From an uncultured Prevotella sp. (GTDB lineage: Bacteria; Bacteroidota; Bacteroidia; Bacteroidales; Bacteroidaceae), in the NCBI GenBank assembly GCA_900315765.1, contig ONAK01000074.1:1-37000 (forward strand): DNA of 37,000 nt. Direction: 5' to 3'. Each line of letters begins with the position of its first letter. The first letter of the stretch is position 1. Under the pieces are notes generated by a model. That model made no database searches, was not told where the DNA came from, and saw nothing but the letters and a program-made list of their open reading frames with translations. The position numbers and the translations under genes were made by a program. This document shows positions 6,779-15,522 of the stretch, one piece after another.

Positions 6779-8521
6779 ATGAAACTATATAATATTTCCC
6801 TGGCTGTTCTGTTAGGCATCGGCACACTGACATCTTGCGAAAGCAAACTGGACGTGACGAACCCTAACCAGCAAACGGCAGCAACCTTTGGTTTTTCAGC
6901 CGAAGATCTTGAGGAGAACGTGATTGCTGCCTACAACCACATACGTATGGAGGGAACATACGCTCGTGTAGGTTATATGCTCGACGTTTGTCGTGGTGAC
7001 GAAGTTTGGAACTCTTCTCAGGTATGGTACATGCCTTTCGATGATCTGAATGCGCCTTTCACCGATGAAATCGGACAGTGGTCATGGCGCGACTGGTATT
7101 ACACCATCAACGTAACAAACTTCACTCTTTCTCGTTTGAAAGAAGACAACAGTATCCTCACCGAGCAGCAGAAGCGCATCAAGGGACAGATGTTGTTCCT
7201 CCGCGGTTTGGCTTACTATAATCTGGCTGGTTACTATCAGAATCCTATCCTGATTACCGACTATGCTACATATTCTACACTTGACGGTCTCTATGGCACC
7301 AACAACACATACGATGAGGTATGGGATCAGGTTGAGCAGGATTTTTCAGAGGCTATGACATTGCTTCCTAGCCGCAACGAAGGCGGTGAGTGGGCTAAAG
7401 GTCGCGCCACCTGTGGTGCTGCAGCAGGCTACTATGCACGTGCTCTGATGATGCGCCACAAGTACAGCGATGCTCTCACAGTACTTAAGAACATCATCAA
7501 TGGTCAATATGGAACCTATAAGCTGATGGCTAACTATGGTGATAACTTCCGCGAGGGTGCTGCTTATGAAAACAACGATGAGAGTCTGTTCGAGATTCAG
7601 TATCTGGACTATGGTTCACAGGGAACCGACGACGAGTGGACACCAGTAAACACCAGTGCCAACGCTACTCAGGGTTCGGCCATCGAGTCTAACTTCGGTC
7701 CTGGCGACTTCGGTGGATGGGCTGACCTCTCTGCATCAAACTGGTTGTACGACTTGTTTAAGAAGGAGCGCACAACAAGTGGTTCACTCGACCCACGCCT
7801 CTATTGGACTATTGGTACATACGAGAATGAGTGGGAAGGCTTTGAATTCGGTAACGTATGCTATGGAACTCCTATGACAGCCGATGCACCTGTTACTACT
7901 AATAATAACTATGGTGGACTGCCTGTAGCCAAGAACACCAACTTCCGCACAGGTATTTACGACAAGGTGGTTACCGGTTTGCACTGTGGTATCAACCTTC
8001 GCATGATGCGTTACTCTGACGTTCTGTTGCGTGCTGCTGAGTGTGAGAACGAGGTTAACGGACCAACACAGCAGGCTATCGATTGGATCAACCAGGTTCG
8101 TGAGCGTGCAGGACTGGCCGATCTGAAGCTTGCCGATTTCAACTCTGCCGACAAACTGTTCGAGCAGATTGCCAATGTTGAGCGTCCAAAGGAGTTCGGT
8201 TGCGAGTTTGGTCGTGGTTTCGACCTTATCCGCTGGGGATTCTTCTACGATGCAGGACGCTTGCAGCAGCTGAAGGAGCATGGCACCTTCCGTCGTACTA
8301 CCGACAAGTCAAGAGTGAAGGAGTCTGTTAGTTACTCTGAGGTTGGCGTCGATGAACAGCTTAAGAGTTCATACGACAGCTGGATTCCGGGTCACGAGTT
8401 CTTCCCAATTTATCAGGGAACACTGAACGATAACCCAAATCTTGAGGGTAACTCAGCAAACAGCAGTACCAGCAACGCCGACAAGCTGTACGGTCCGGTA
8501 CACCCAGTTGTAGGCCTCTGA
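6779..8521 (+). CDS. SusD/RagB-type glycan-binding outer-membrane lipoprotein
   Basis: This is the partner lid of the SusC porin; it captures oligosaccharides at the cell surface. Residues 1-20 form a lipoprotein signal with lipobox Leu-Thr-Ser-Cys (Cys20), followed by acidic residues as in surface-exported Bacteroidota lipoproteins. The middle has the TPR-like SusD helices, including Gln-Met-Leu-Phe-Leu-Arg-Gly-Leu-Ala-Tyr-Tyr-Asn-Leu. The C-terminal half has Leu-Arg-Met-Met-Arg-Tyr-Ser-Asp-Val-Leu-Leu-Arg-Ala-Ala-Glu, Val-Arg-Glu-Arg-Ala-Gly, and Phe-Gly-Arg-Gly-Phe-Asp-Leu-Ile-Arg-Trp, all standard SusD marks. The length of 580 residues is usual for the family. It lies between susC and the surface glycan-binding gene with short gaps on both sides. 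Confidence 0.96.
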   Translation: MKLYNISLAVLLGIGTLTSCESKLDVTNPNQQTAATFGFSAEDLEENVIAAYNHIRMEGTYARVGYMLDVCRGDEVWNSSQVWYMPFDDLNAPFTDEIGQWSWRDWYYTINVTNFTLSRLKEDNSILTEQQKRIKGQMLFLRGLAYYNLAGYYQNPILITDYATYSTLDGLYGTNNTYDEVWDQVEQDFSEAMTLLPSRNEGGEWAKGRATCGAAAGYYARALMMRHKYSDALTVLKNIINGQYGTYKLMANYGDNFREGAAYENNDESLFEIQYLDYGSQGTDDEWTPVNTSANATQGSAIESNFGPGDFGGWADLSASNWLYDLFKKERTTSGSLDPRLYWTIGTYENEWEGFEFGNVCYGTPMTADAPVTTNNNYGGLPVAKNTNFRTGIYDKVVTGLHCGINLRMMRYSDVLLRAAECENEVNGPTQQAIDWINQVRERAGLADLKLADFNSADKLFEQIANVERPKEFGCEFGRGFDLIRWGFFYDAGRLQQLKEHGTFRRTTDKSRVKESVSYSEVGVDEQLKSSYDSWIPGHEFFPIYQGTLNDNPNLEGNSANSSTSNADKLYGPVHPVVGL

Positions 8522-8566
8522 TTTTAAATAAGAGTAAAAATAAGAACTAAGAAAAAGTATACAATT

Positions 8567-10480
8567 ATGAGATACAATAAAATAGCAACAGCATTTTGTG
8601 CAGCAGCTCTTGGCCTGATGGCATTGACGAGCTGTGAGGGCGGTGATCTGTTCAGCATAAACGCTCCTGACTGGTTGTCGTCGAAGGCTGATTCTATAGC
8701 AGCCGAAAAGGCTAAGAACCAAGGCGATGACGTAATCGAAGGTATGGAAGAGGATGTGTACACCGTTGGTGCTACCGATTACTCTACCGGCTGGTGGGCT
8801 CAGTTCTCTAAGTACTATCAGATACCAGAGGGTGGAAAATGGATTGCTCAGTTCAACCTGAATATCAATCCAAATGCCAGCAACACCTATAAAAACTACG
8901 CAATGGTTATTTGTAACGATGAGGATCGTGGTGCTGCTAATTATAAGGAGTACGGAGCTATTCGTTTCGACAACCAGCCAAGCGGAAACTCTGAATGGGG
9001 TGACTACATCGACCGCAGTCTGGTAACAAGTGATCTCACTTTTGAGACAGATACCGACACTGGCGTTGATAAACTTGGAGGCAAGGTTACACTGACCGTT
9101 GACCGCACAAACGGTGGCTTGGTTGTTACCATGACTAATGGTACTGTAACTAAGGTTTACAACCAGACATCTCCTTTAGCAAATCTCAATGCAGATGCTT
9201 CTAACACCAATATCCGCTGCTTCCTGGTTCCAGAGGGTTCTTACATCAGTTTCCTCGGTTCTACCATCGAGCCTATCGGCGGTTTCACCTCTAGAGAGGA
9301 CAAACAGCCTCTGTCGATGACTCTGAATGGTGTGCCCAAGAAGGTGCTTCAGGGAACTGACATTGCTGATGCATTTGCAAATGTAACAGCTACCGTACAG
9401 TTCGAGCAGGAGGTATCAGCTACTGTAGCAGCTAAGGATCTTACCTTCCAGGCTGTTCCTGATATGTACACACTTGGTAAGAAGATGCTTGTTGCTGCTT
9501 ATGCTAAGACCTATAAGGGCGAGGCTGCTACTCCAGTTATCGCTACTGCAGAGTTCGAGGTTGTAGATAAGATGTACACCTCTATTGGTGCTACCGACAA
9601 CTCTACACCATTCTGGGGCGCTCACTCTGATAATATTAAAGTGAACCCAGGCGAGACCTTCGTTTCTACTTTCACTAACTATACTAGTGGTGTCAGCAAC
9701 TGGAATAACTTCTGTGTTGTTCTCTGCAGTGCTGACGGAGCAACTGAGTATGCAGTGGTACGTGCCGACAACTATGGTTGGGGCGGAGGCTATGACGCCT
9801 GCACTCACGAGGGAACACAGGGCGACTGGGCTACATGGCTCGCTGCTATGGACGGAGCAAAGGTAACTACTTACGTTACAAACAATGGCGATGGTACTGC
9901 CGATATCAAGGCTGTGATGGTTGGCAACGATGGCAATACCTATACCCAGAGCTACACAGGCATCAACACCGTTGATCCAAACAACTGCTATTTCAACTTC
10001 ACTGTTGACAATAGCCACATCGAGTTCGACACCGTGATTGGTGCAGAGGACAACTCATCACCTTTCTGGGATGCTCACTCAGCCGATATCAACGTACCTG
10101 TTGGTAAGACCATGACACAGCGCTTCCGCAACTACACCAACGGTGCTAACAACTGGAACAACTTCTGCGTAGTACTGACTCGTGAGGACAACTCAGAGTA
10201 TGCAGTGGTACGTGCAGACAACTACGGTTGGGGCGACAGCTATGCTGCATGCACACCAAGTGGTGGTCAGATAGACTGGGCAAGCTGGCTCTCTGCTATG
10301 GACGATGCACTGGTAACAGTATCTGTTACTAACAATGGTGGATCTGTTGACGTCAAGACTGTAATGATTGGTAACGATGGTGTAACCTATAAGCAGGATT
10401 ACATTGGTATCAGTCCTACCGATGGCGACAACGTAAGAATGCGTATGACTATTGACGGAAGTCACTTAGTATTTGAATAA
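8567..10480 (+). CDS. Three-module surface glycan-binding lipoprotein (SGBP)
   Basis: This lipoprotein of 637 residues (lipobox Leu-Thr-Ser-Cys, Cys23) sits where SusE/F-type or other SGBPs sit in PULs, right after susD. It has three related modules at about residues 66-235, 337-487 and 489-637, and an Ig-like spacer at about 247-335. Modules 2 and 3 are clear copies: both have Ser-x-Pro-Phe-Trp, Asn-Trp-Asn-Asn-Phe-Cys-Val-Val-Leu and Glu-Tyr-Ala-Val-Val-Arg-Ala-Asp-Asn-Tyr-Gly-Trp-Gly. Module 1 is a distant copy with Trp-Trp and Ala-Met-Val-Ile-Cys-Asn. The conserved aromatics suggest a carbohydrate-binding fold, but no named CBM family was recognised. It probably holds long arabinan chains at the surface for the GH43 enzymes; the ligand is inferred. 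Confidence 0.78.
   Translation: MRYNKIATAFCAAALGLMALTSCEGGDLFSINAPDWLSSKADSIAAEKAKNQGDDVIEGMEEDVYTVGATDYSTGWWAQFSKYYQIPEGGKWIAQFNLNINPNASNTYKNYAMVICNDEDRGAANYKEYGAIRFDNQPSGNSEWGDYIDRSLVTSDLTFETDTDTGVDKLGGKVTLTVDRTNGGLVVTMTNGTVTKVYNQTSPLANLNADASNTNIRCFLVPEGSYISFLGSTIEPIGGFTSREDKQPLSMTLNGVPKKVLQGTDIADAFANVTATVQFEQEVSATVAAKDLTFQAVPDMYTLGKKMLVAAYAKTYKGEAATPVIATAEFEVVDKMYTSIGATDNSTPFWGAHSDNIKVNPGETFVSTFTNYTSGVSNWNNFCVVLCSADGATEYAVVRADNYGWGGGYDACTHEGTQGDWATWLAAMDGAKVTTYVTNNGDGTADIKAVMVGNDGNTYTQSYTGINTVDPNNCYFNFTVDNSHIEFDTVIGAEDNSSPFWDAHSADINVPVGKTMTQRFRNYTNGANNWNNFCVVLTREDNSEYAVVRADNYGWGDSYAACTPSGGQIDWASWLSAMDDALVTVSVTNNGGSVDVKTVMIGNDGVTYKQDYIGISPTDGDNVRMRMTIDGSHLVFE
9749..10236 (+). repeat. Duplicated module segment in the glycan-binding lipoprotein gene
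   Basis: The DNA around the motif Tyr-Ala-Val-Val-Arg-Ala-Asp-Asn-Tyr-Gly-Trp-Gly is nearly identical at 9749-9786 and 10199-10236, a 450-bp spacing equal to one module. Surrounding parts of the modules have diverged more. This indicates tandem module duplication with stronger conservation, or gene conversion, of the probable ligand-binding strand. Confidence 0.7.
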
Positions 10481-10488
10481 TTGAATTA

Positions 10489-12231
10489 ATGAAGAAGTAT
10501 CTTTATATACTACTGTCTGCACTGGTTCCCATGAGTGCCGTGGCCTACACGCTGAATCGTGTCAGCGTGCACGACCCCAGCATCGTGTGGGAGCCAGTGT
10601 CCCAGACGTACTACATCTTTGGCTCGCATCGCGCATCAGCCAAGACAACCGACATGATGAATTGGACTGCCTTTACCGCACCATGGGCTACAGCTACAAG
10701 CACAAACGCTACCAACAGCGCAGCTTTGGCCGAAGCTATAAAATGGTCGAAACGAGGCAGCACCAGTTATAGTGTAGATGGTAACATGTGGGCGCCCGAC
10801 GTTATTTGGAACAAAGCCATGAACAAATGGTGTATGTACCTTAGCGTAAACGGCGACAATTGGTATTCAAGCATTGTGCTACTTACATCCGACAACATCG
10901 AGGGACCTTATCTTTATCAAGGTTCTGTGGTGATGAGCGGATTCCATTCCGGCACATCCTACAAGGATACCGACTTGGAAAAAGCTATCGGCACTCAGGC
11001 ATCGCTGCCTAGCCGATATGCAGTTGGTAACAAATGGGGTAACCGCTACCCCAACTGTATCGACCCATGCGTGTTCTACGATGAAAACGGTAAGTTGTGG
11101 ATGTCGTACGGTTCGTGGAGCGGTGGTATATGGATGCTTGAACTTGATGAGAATACAGGTCTGCGTGATTACACGATAGATTATCCTCTGACAGGATCGG
11201 GCGACGGCATAACCATTGACCCTTACTTTGGTAAGAAAATTGCCGGTGGATTCTATGTTTCTGGTGAAGCAAGCTACATCGAATATATCGGTGGTTATTA
11301 CTATCTGTTTGTAACCTATGGTGGACTTGCTGCCGGTGGTGTACCAACCGACTATAATAATGGTGGCTACCAGATGCGTGTATTCCGTTCAGAAAATCCA
11401 GACGGTCCGTTCATCGACTCGCGTAACAACAGTGCTGTATTCTCTTCATATCTGCTTAACTTCGGTCCAAAAGAAAATGACAACAACCGTGGTGAGAACA
11501 TCTTCGGAGCCTATACCTCATGGGGCAATCAGGCCAAGGGAAATCTTGGTGAGCGCTCGCAAGGTCATAACTCCATCATTGCTGCAGAAGATGGTCGCAC
11601 CTATCTGGTATACCATACCCGTTTCCAGAACTGGCTTGAAAGCCACCAGGTGCGTGTACACCAGGTATTCCAGAGCAAGAACGGTTGGTTGGTAGTTGCT
11701 CCTTTCGAGTATACTGGTGAGGAGGTAAAGAGTGCCGACATTGCCACAACGCAACAGATAGCTACAGACCGTATTCCTGGTAAATACAAACTGCTGATAC
11801 ACGAGTATAAGTTGGATCACACCAAGAAGGCGGCTGCTGAGCCTGTTGATATTGAACTGACTACTGATGGTAATATCACTGGTAAATATACAGGCACATG
11901 GAAGGTTGAGGCAGGCACATCCTACGTCACACTTAAAATAGGTAGTACTTACTACCATGGTGTGATGGTAGAACAGACCTTAGAACCCAGCACTACAAAA
12001 GCACCTGCTTTTACGGCTGTTGCTGCAACAACAGGTACTACTGCATGGGGCTATCAAACCGAATCCACTACAGGTATTCGTTCAATTGACAATGAACAGT
12101 TCTTGGACGAGCCAAGCGGCGGAGCCGAGCGGACAATTGATAACTGGTATGACCTTCAAGGTCGCAAAGTAAAATCCTCACAACGTAAAGGAATCTATAT
12201 CCGAAACGGCAAGAAATACATAGTAAAATAG
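10489..12231 (+). CDS. GH43 endo-arabinanase-like enzyme with C-terminal sorting-type tail
   Basis: This secreted five-bladed propeller glycosidase of 580 residues has a signal peptide at about residues 1-19. The GH43 catalytic set is visible: base Asp29 in Val-His-Asp-Pro-Ser-Ile, pKa-modulating Asp192 in Ile-Asp-Pro-Cys, acid Glu260 in Gly-Glu-Ala-Ser-Tyr-Ile, and His360 in Gly-His-Asn-Ser. The GH43 domain is followed by a beta-rich domain (about 415-520) like the GH43_C domain of Bacteroidetes endo-alpha-1,5-L-arabinanases. This placing near GH43 subfamily 4/5 is from memory. The last 32 residues (Trp-Tyr-Asp-Leu-Gln-Gly-Arg-Lys ... Gly-Ile-Tyr-Ile) resemble a type IX secretion tail and are also seen in the giant protein of region 4. 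It begins 8 bp after the SGBP gene. Confidence 0.88.
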   Translation: MKKYLYILLSALVPMSAVAYTLNRVSVHDPSIVWEPVSQTYYIFGSHRASAKTTDMMNWTAFTAPWATATSTNATNSAALAEAIKWSKRGSTSYSVDGNMWAPDVIWNKAMNKWCMYLSVNGDNWYSSIVLLTSDNIEGPYLYQGSVVMSGFHSGTSYKDTDLEKAIGTQASLPSRYAVGNKWGNRYPNCIDPCVFYDENGKLWMSYGSWSGGIWMLELDENTGLRDYTIDYPLTGSGDGITIDPYFGKKIAGGFYVSGEASYIEYIGGYYYLFVTYGGLAAGGVPTDYNNGGYQMRVFRSENPDGPFIDSRNNSAVFSSYLLNFGPKENDNNRGENIFGAYTSWGNQAKGNLGERSQGHNSIIAAEDGRTYLVYHTRFQNWLESHQVRVHQVFQSKNGWLVVAPFEYTGEEVKSADIATTQQIATDRIPGKYKLLIHEYKLDHTKKAAAEPVDIELTTDGNITGKYTGTWKVEAGTSYVTLKIGSTYYHGVMVEQTLEPSTTKAPAFTAVAATTGTTAWGYQTESTTGIRSIDNEQFLDEPSGGAERTIDNWYDLQGRKVKSSQRKGIYIRNGKKYIVK

Positions 12232-12235
12232 CATT

Positions 12236-13288
12236 ATGAGGACATCAGTCATTTCAGTGATGCTGTTTGCCTTAAGCGCCACTATTCCAGCGCAGGCACA
12301 ACAGCATCAGAGGAGGGGTTTGCCCTTCATTACAGATACACCGATGGTCCACGACCCTGTTATGGCCTATGAAGATAGTACTTATCATATCTTTGCCACA
12401 GGTATGGGCATACAGCATATGACATCTACCGACCGCAAGAACTGGACTGTTCATACAGAACCTGTAATGACAGTCATCCCAAAGTGGACCCACGATTCTG
12501 TTCCCGGTTTTACCCACCATGTATGGGCTCCAGATGTCATCCAGTGGCATGGTCGCTGGTGGATGGCGTATAGTTGTTCAACCTTTGGTAAGAACGGTTC
12601 TGCAATCGGTCTATTATCTACCCGCAAGTTGGCCTCAGGCCTCTGGGACGACGAGGGTTGTATCGTGACATCTCGCGAGAAACGCGATAATTGGAACGCC
12701 ATCGACCCGAACTTTGTTATCGACGATAAGGATCAGCCCTGGATAGTATGGGGATCATTCTGGGATGGTATACAGCTTGCCCGTCTTGATACGACTATGC
12801 ATATAGTAAAGGGGGGTAAACCTCAGACCATTGCCCGCCGATTTAATCTCGATAACAAGGCAAGCAAGAATGCCCTGCCCATCAATCCCAATCCGCCAAA
12901 GAATCCAACATCCGACTTTGCCGGACCAAATGCCATCGAGGCTCCATTCATTTTCAAGCACAATGGTTACTATTATCTCTTTGTATCATGGGATTACTGT
13001 TGTCAGGGTTCAAAGAGCAACTATCGTGTAGCTGTAGGCCGCAGCAAGAATGTAGAAGGTCCATATTTAGACAGTAAGGGTATAGATATGCGCTACGGTG
13101 GTGGCGATCTGTTTATCGAAGGTGACAAGAAGAATTTCGAAGCTGCCGGTCATTGCGCAGCTTATCATATTGATGACCAAGACATATTTATCTGTCATGG
13201 TTACAGTATCGCCCATAAAGGGGCATCGATTCTTATTCAGCGCCCCATCAGTTGGACTGCCGATGGATGGCCTAAATTAGCAAATTAA
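12236..13288 (+). CDS. GH43 arabinanase (exo/endo-1,5-alpha-L-arabinanase type)
   Basis: This is a single-domain GH43 enzyme of 350 residues with a signal peptide ending near Ala-Gln-Ala-Gln (about 19-22). The catalytic residues are base Asp40 (Val-His-Asp-Pro-Val-Met), Asp157 (Ala-Ile-Asp-Pro-Asn-Phe) and acid Glu235 (Ile-Glu-Ala-Pro-Phe-Ile with Tyr-Tyr-Tyr-Leu-Phe). Trp-Ala-Pro-Asp-Val is also present. Size and motifs match the arabinanase group exemplified by Cellvibrio Arb43A. It starts 4 bp after the previous GH43 stop, so the two are co-translated. It probably cuts debranched arabinan or arabino-oligosaccharides, at the surface or in the periplasm. Endo versus exo action cannot be told from sequence alone. 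Confidence 0.88.
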   Translation: MRTSVISVMLFALSATIPAQAQQHQRRGLPFITDTPMVHDPVMAYEDSTYHIFATGMGIQHMTSTDRKNWTVHTEPVMTVIPKWTHDSVPGFTHHVWAPDVIQWHGRWWMAYSCSTFGKNGSAIGLLSTRKLASGLWDDEGCIVTSREKRDNWNAIDPNFVIDDKDQPWIVWGSFWDGIQLARLDTTMHIVKGGKPQTIARRFNLDNKASKNALPINPNPPKNPTSDFAGPNAIEAPFIFKHNGYYYLFVSWDYCCQGSKSNYRVAVGRSKNVEGPYLDSKGIDMRYGGGDLFIEGDKKNFEAAGHCAAYHIDDQDIFICHGYSIAHKGASILIQRPISWTADGWPKLAN

Positions 13289-13297
13289 TATTTAAAA

Positions 13298-15415
13298 GTG
13301 AAAATGCGAAAAGCAAAAAGAGTAATGATGACTATAGGTAATTTTAAAATGGTTAGTAGTAATGTTTGGTTGATGGCGATCACAATGCTTTTCGCTTTTC
13401 ACTTTAGTTTTGTTCCATGTTCAGCCCAATCCTGGACAGCTGATAACGGAAACGGCACATATACCAATCCCCTATTCTACGATGAGTTTTCCGACCCCGA
13501 CATCATCCGTGTGGGTAACGACTACTATCTGGCCGGAACCACCATGCACACCGTACCCGGTCTGGTCATACTACACTCTAAGGACCTGGTAAACTGGGAG
13601 AATATATCGTATTGTTTCGACCGTTTCGACTTTAACGATGACGCCTTCTCGCTGAAGAACCATCAAGAGATATATGGGCAAGGAGTATGGGCACCCGCCA
13701 TCCGCTATGCAAACAGACAGTTTTATGTTTTCACAAACATCAATGGAAAAGGTTTGCAGTGTTACACTTCTAAAGATATACGTGGCCCATGGAAACACCA
13801 TAACATGCAGGGGCGTATCTACGACCTTTCTGTACTCTTCGATGACGATGGTAAGATTTATGCTATCCATGGTTATGGCGAAGTGAAGTGCACAGAGTTG
13901 AAACCAGATATGAGCGGACCTATTGAGGAAACTGAACGCACCATCATCCCCGAAGGTAACGCCGTGGGCGAGGGGCATCACATGTACAAAATAAATGGTA
14001 TGTATTACCTCATATCTACCGACTATCTCCCTAACGGACGTACACTATGCAGCCGCTCAAAGAATATTTGGGGACCATACGAAACAATCACTATAACTGC
14101 CGACGAGACTTTCGGCTACCATGCCGCACCACTAACACAAGTGCCACAAGGCGTAAAATATCGCATTGGTGAGGATGGAACCAAGTTTGGTATTCCCGCA
14201 GTCGACAAAGACGCTACTGCCTGCACCAACATCCATCAGGGCGGAATCGTTGAAGACCAAAACGGACAATGGTGGGCCTTGTTAATGATGGACTTTCATT
14301 CCATCGGCCGTACTGTCACACTTGCTCCTATCACATGGAAGGATGGTTGGCCCATGCTGGGACTTGAAGGCAACTTAGGTCGTGCCCCACGTACCTGGTT
14401 CAAGCCAAATATCAACGCAGATATTAAGCCACATGCTCCATATGAGCGAAATGAGGACTTCAATACAAAGAGTCTTGGTCGTGTTTGGCAATGGAACCAT
14501 AACCCAGATGATACCAAGTGGAGTTTAAAGAACGGTCGTCTGCGCCTGCAGTCTTTGCCAGCCGAACAACTGATGTGGGCTCGCAATTCTCTGACACAAC
14601 GTGTAATCGGTCCTACCAGCATAACTACCGTTGAATTATATATCAAAGGCATGAAAGATGGCGATGTAGCCGGATTAGGCAACATCAACGTACCATGCTC
14701 ATGGATTGGCATTGTGAAGGATGGCAAGCAGCAGATTCTGCGGTGTTTTGAGCAGGCCACCAACGATACCGTTGATGTTGCCCTCACCTCTCACCTCTTA
14801 CCTCTCGCCTCTAAAATCTACCTCCGTATGGTAGGCGATTTTGATCACGACCGGGCTCATTACGAGTATTCGCTCGACGGGACTAACTATCAGCAGTTAG
14901 GCCGCGAGATGCCCCTCAGCTATCAGCTTATTTCGTTCCAGGGTTCGCGTCACGCCCTCTTCGCCTTCAATTATAAAGGTAAGAATGGAGGCTATGCCGA
15001 ATTCGACAACTTCACCGTAGAAGAGCCCCAAGCCGACCGTAGTGGCAATATTCCTTATGGAAAAACATTCCGCATGCTTTACGACACCAACTCTAATGAC
15101 AAGAGTAAGCTTACCCGTTTCCGTATTATCGACAAAGGACAAGGTAAGGTCATCCTGCAATGCGAAGACGGTCGTTATGTATTTGTATCGGGTTACGGCA
15201 TTGCAGGCGATGTGCGCCTCACTACCGACGCATCTAAAGCCGAGGTCTTTCTATGGCAGGACTATCTCGACCATGAGTTCATGCTGATGTCGATGCGCAC
15301 ACACCGCTATCTTGGCAAGAATCCTACTACAGGCAGTCCATACTCTATGGACTATACTGGTGCCGACCCAGCCCGCCGCAATGGCGCCGTATTCCGATGG
15401 GAGCCGGCTAATTAA
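13298..15415 (+). CDS. GH43 alpha-L-arabinofuranosidase/beta-xylosidase-like enzyme with beta-sandwich and trefoil-like C-terminus
   Basis: This enzyme of about 700 residues has a long N-terminus. The GTG at 13298 and ATGs at 13304, 13325 and 13328 are all possible starts; the signal helix is at about residues 24-42, so a later start is quite possible. GH43 catalytic residues are Asp66 (Ser-Asp-Pro-Asp-Ile-Ile), Asp176 (Tyr-Asp-Leu-Ser) and Glu225 (Gly-Glu-Gly-His-His). After the propeller (about 55-370) comes a beta-sandwich like GH43_C2 (about 385-560), then about 140 residues with Arg-Phe-Arg-Ile and Gly-Arg-Tyr-Val motifs, like a beta-trefoil. The two-domain start resembles GH43 subfamily 12 enzymes. 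Substrate could be arabinose side chains or xylosides; the locus favours arabinose. A 7-bp tandem repeat lies inside the gene at 14783-14810. Confidence 0.85.
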   Translation: MKMRKAKRVMMTIGNFKMVSSNVWLMAITMLFAFHFSFVPCSAQSWTADNGNGTYTNPLFYDEFSDPDIIRVGNDYYLAGTTMHTVPGLVILHSKDLVNWENISYCFDRFDFNDDAFSLKNHQEIYGQGVWAPAIRYANRQFYVFTNINGKGLQCYTSKDIRGPWKHHNMQGRIYDLSVLFDDDGKIYAIHGYGEVKCTELKPDMSGPIEETERTIIPEGNAVGEGHHMYKINGMYYLISTDYLPNGRTLCSRSKNIWGPYETITITADETFGYHAAPLTQVPQGVKYRIGEDGTKFGIPAVDKDATACTNIHQGGIVEDQNGQWWALLMMDFHSIGRTVTLAPITWKDGWPMLGLEGNLGRAPRTWFKPNINADIKPHAPYERNEDFNTKSLGRVWQWNHNPDDTKWSLKNGRLRLQSLPAEQLMWARNSLTQRVIGPTSITTVELYIKGMKDGDVAGLGNINVPCSWIGIVKDGKQQILRCFEQATNDTVDVALTSHLLPLASKIYLRMVGDFDHDRAHYEYSLDGTNYQQLGREMPLSYQLISFQGSRHALFAFNYKGKNGGYAEFDNFTVEEPQADRSGNIPYGKTFRMLYDTNSNDKSKLTRFRIIDKGQGKVILQCEDGRYVFVSGYGIAGDVRLTTDASKAEVFLWQDYLDHEFMLMSMRTHRYLGKNPTTGSPYSMDYTGADPARRNGAVFRWEPAN
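14783..14810 (+). repeat. 7-bp tandem repeat (CTCACCT, four units) inside a GH43 gene
   Basis: Four heptamers follow one another: CTCACCT, CTCACCT, CTTACCT, CTCGCCT. They encode Leu-Thr-Ser-His-Leu-Leu-Pro-Leu-Ala within the beta-sandwich domain. The unit is not a multiple of three, so gain or loss of a single unit would shift the frame. Confidence 0.75.
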
Positions 15416-15445
15416 CAGTCTGAGGGTTGACACAGATTGACTGAA

Positions 15446-15490
15446 GGAAACAGGAGGTTCGCTGAATTTATTTGCGGACCTCCTGTTTCC
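15446..15490 (+). terminator. Strong hairpin closing the PUL operon
   Basis: The arms 15446-15462 and 15474-15490 pair over 17 bp (16 Watson-Crick pairs and one G-T) around an 11-nt loop. The outer 13 bp, GGAAACAGGAGGT against ACCTCCTGTTTCC, are perfect. It lies 30 bp after the last GH43 stop. No long T-tract follows (ATTATATCTTT), so termination is probable but not certain. The right arm lies between the -33 and -7 boxes of the next promoter. Confidence 0.7.
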
Positions 15491-15502
15491 ATTATATCTT
15501 TG
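15471..15502 (+). promoter_or_regulatory. Promoter of the polyphosphate polymerase operon
   Basis: TTTG at 15471-15474, a 20-bp gap and TATCTTTG at 15495-15502 match the Bacteroidota TTTG/TAnnTTTG promoter. Transcription should begin near 15509, which excludes any start codon before that and supports the ATG at 15523. The promoter overlaps the right arm of the upstream hairpin. Confidence 0.65.
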
Positions 15503-15522
15503 CAGCACAGAAATCAAAAATA

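Noticed and set aside
15472-15522. N-terminal extension of the polyphosphate polymerase from TTG 15472
   Set aside because: It would begin before the predicted transcription start (about 15509) and encode the hairpin and promoter region; VTC homology starts after the ATG at 15523.
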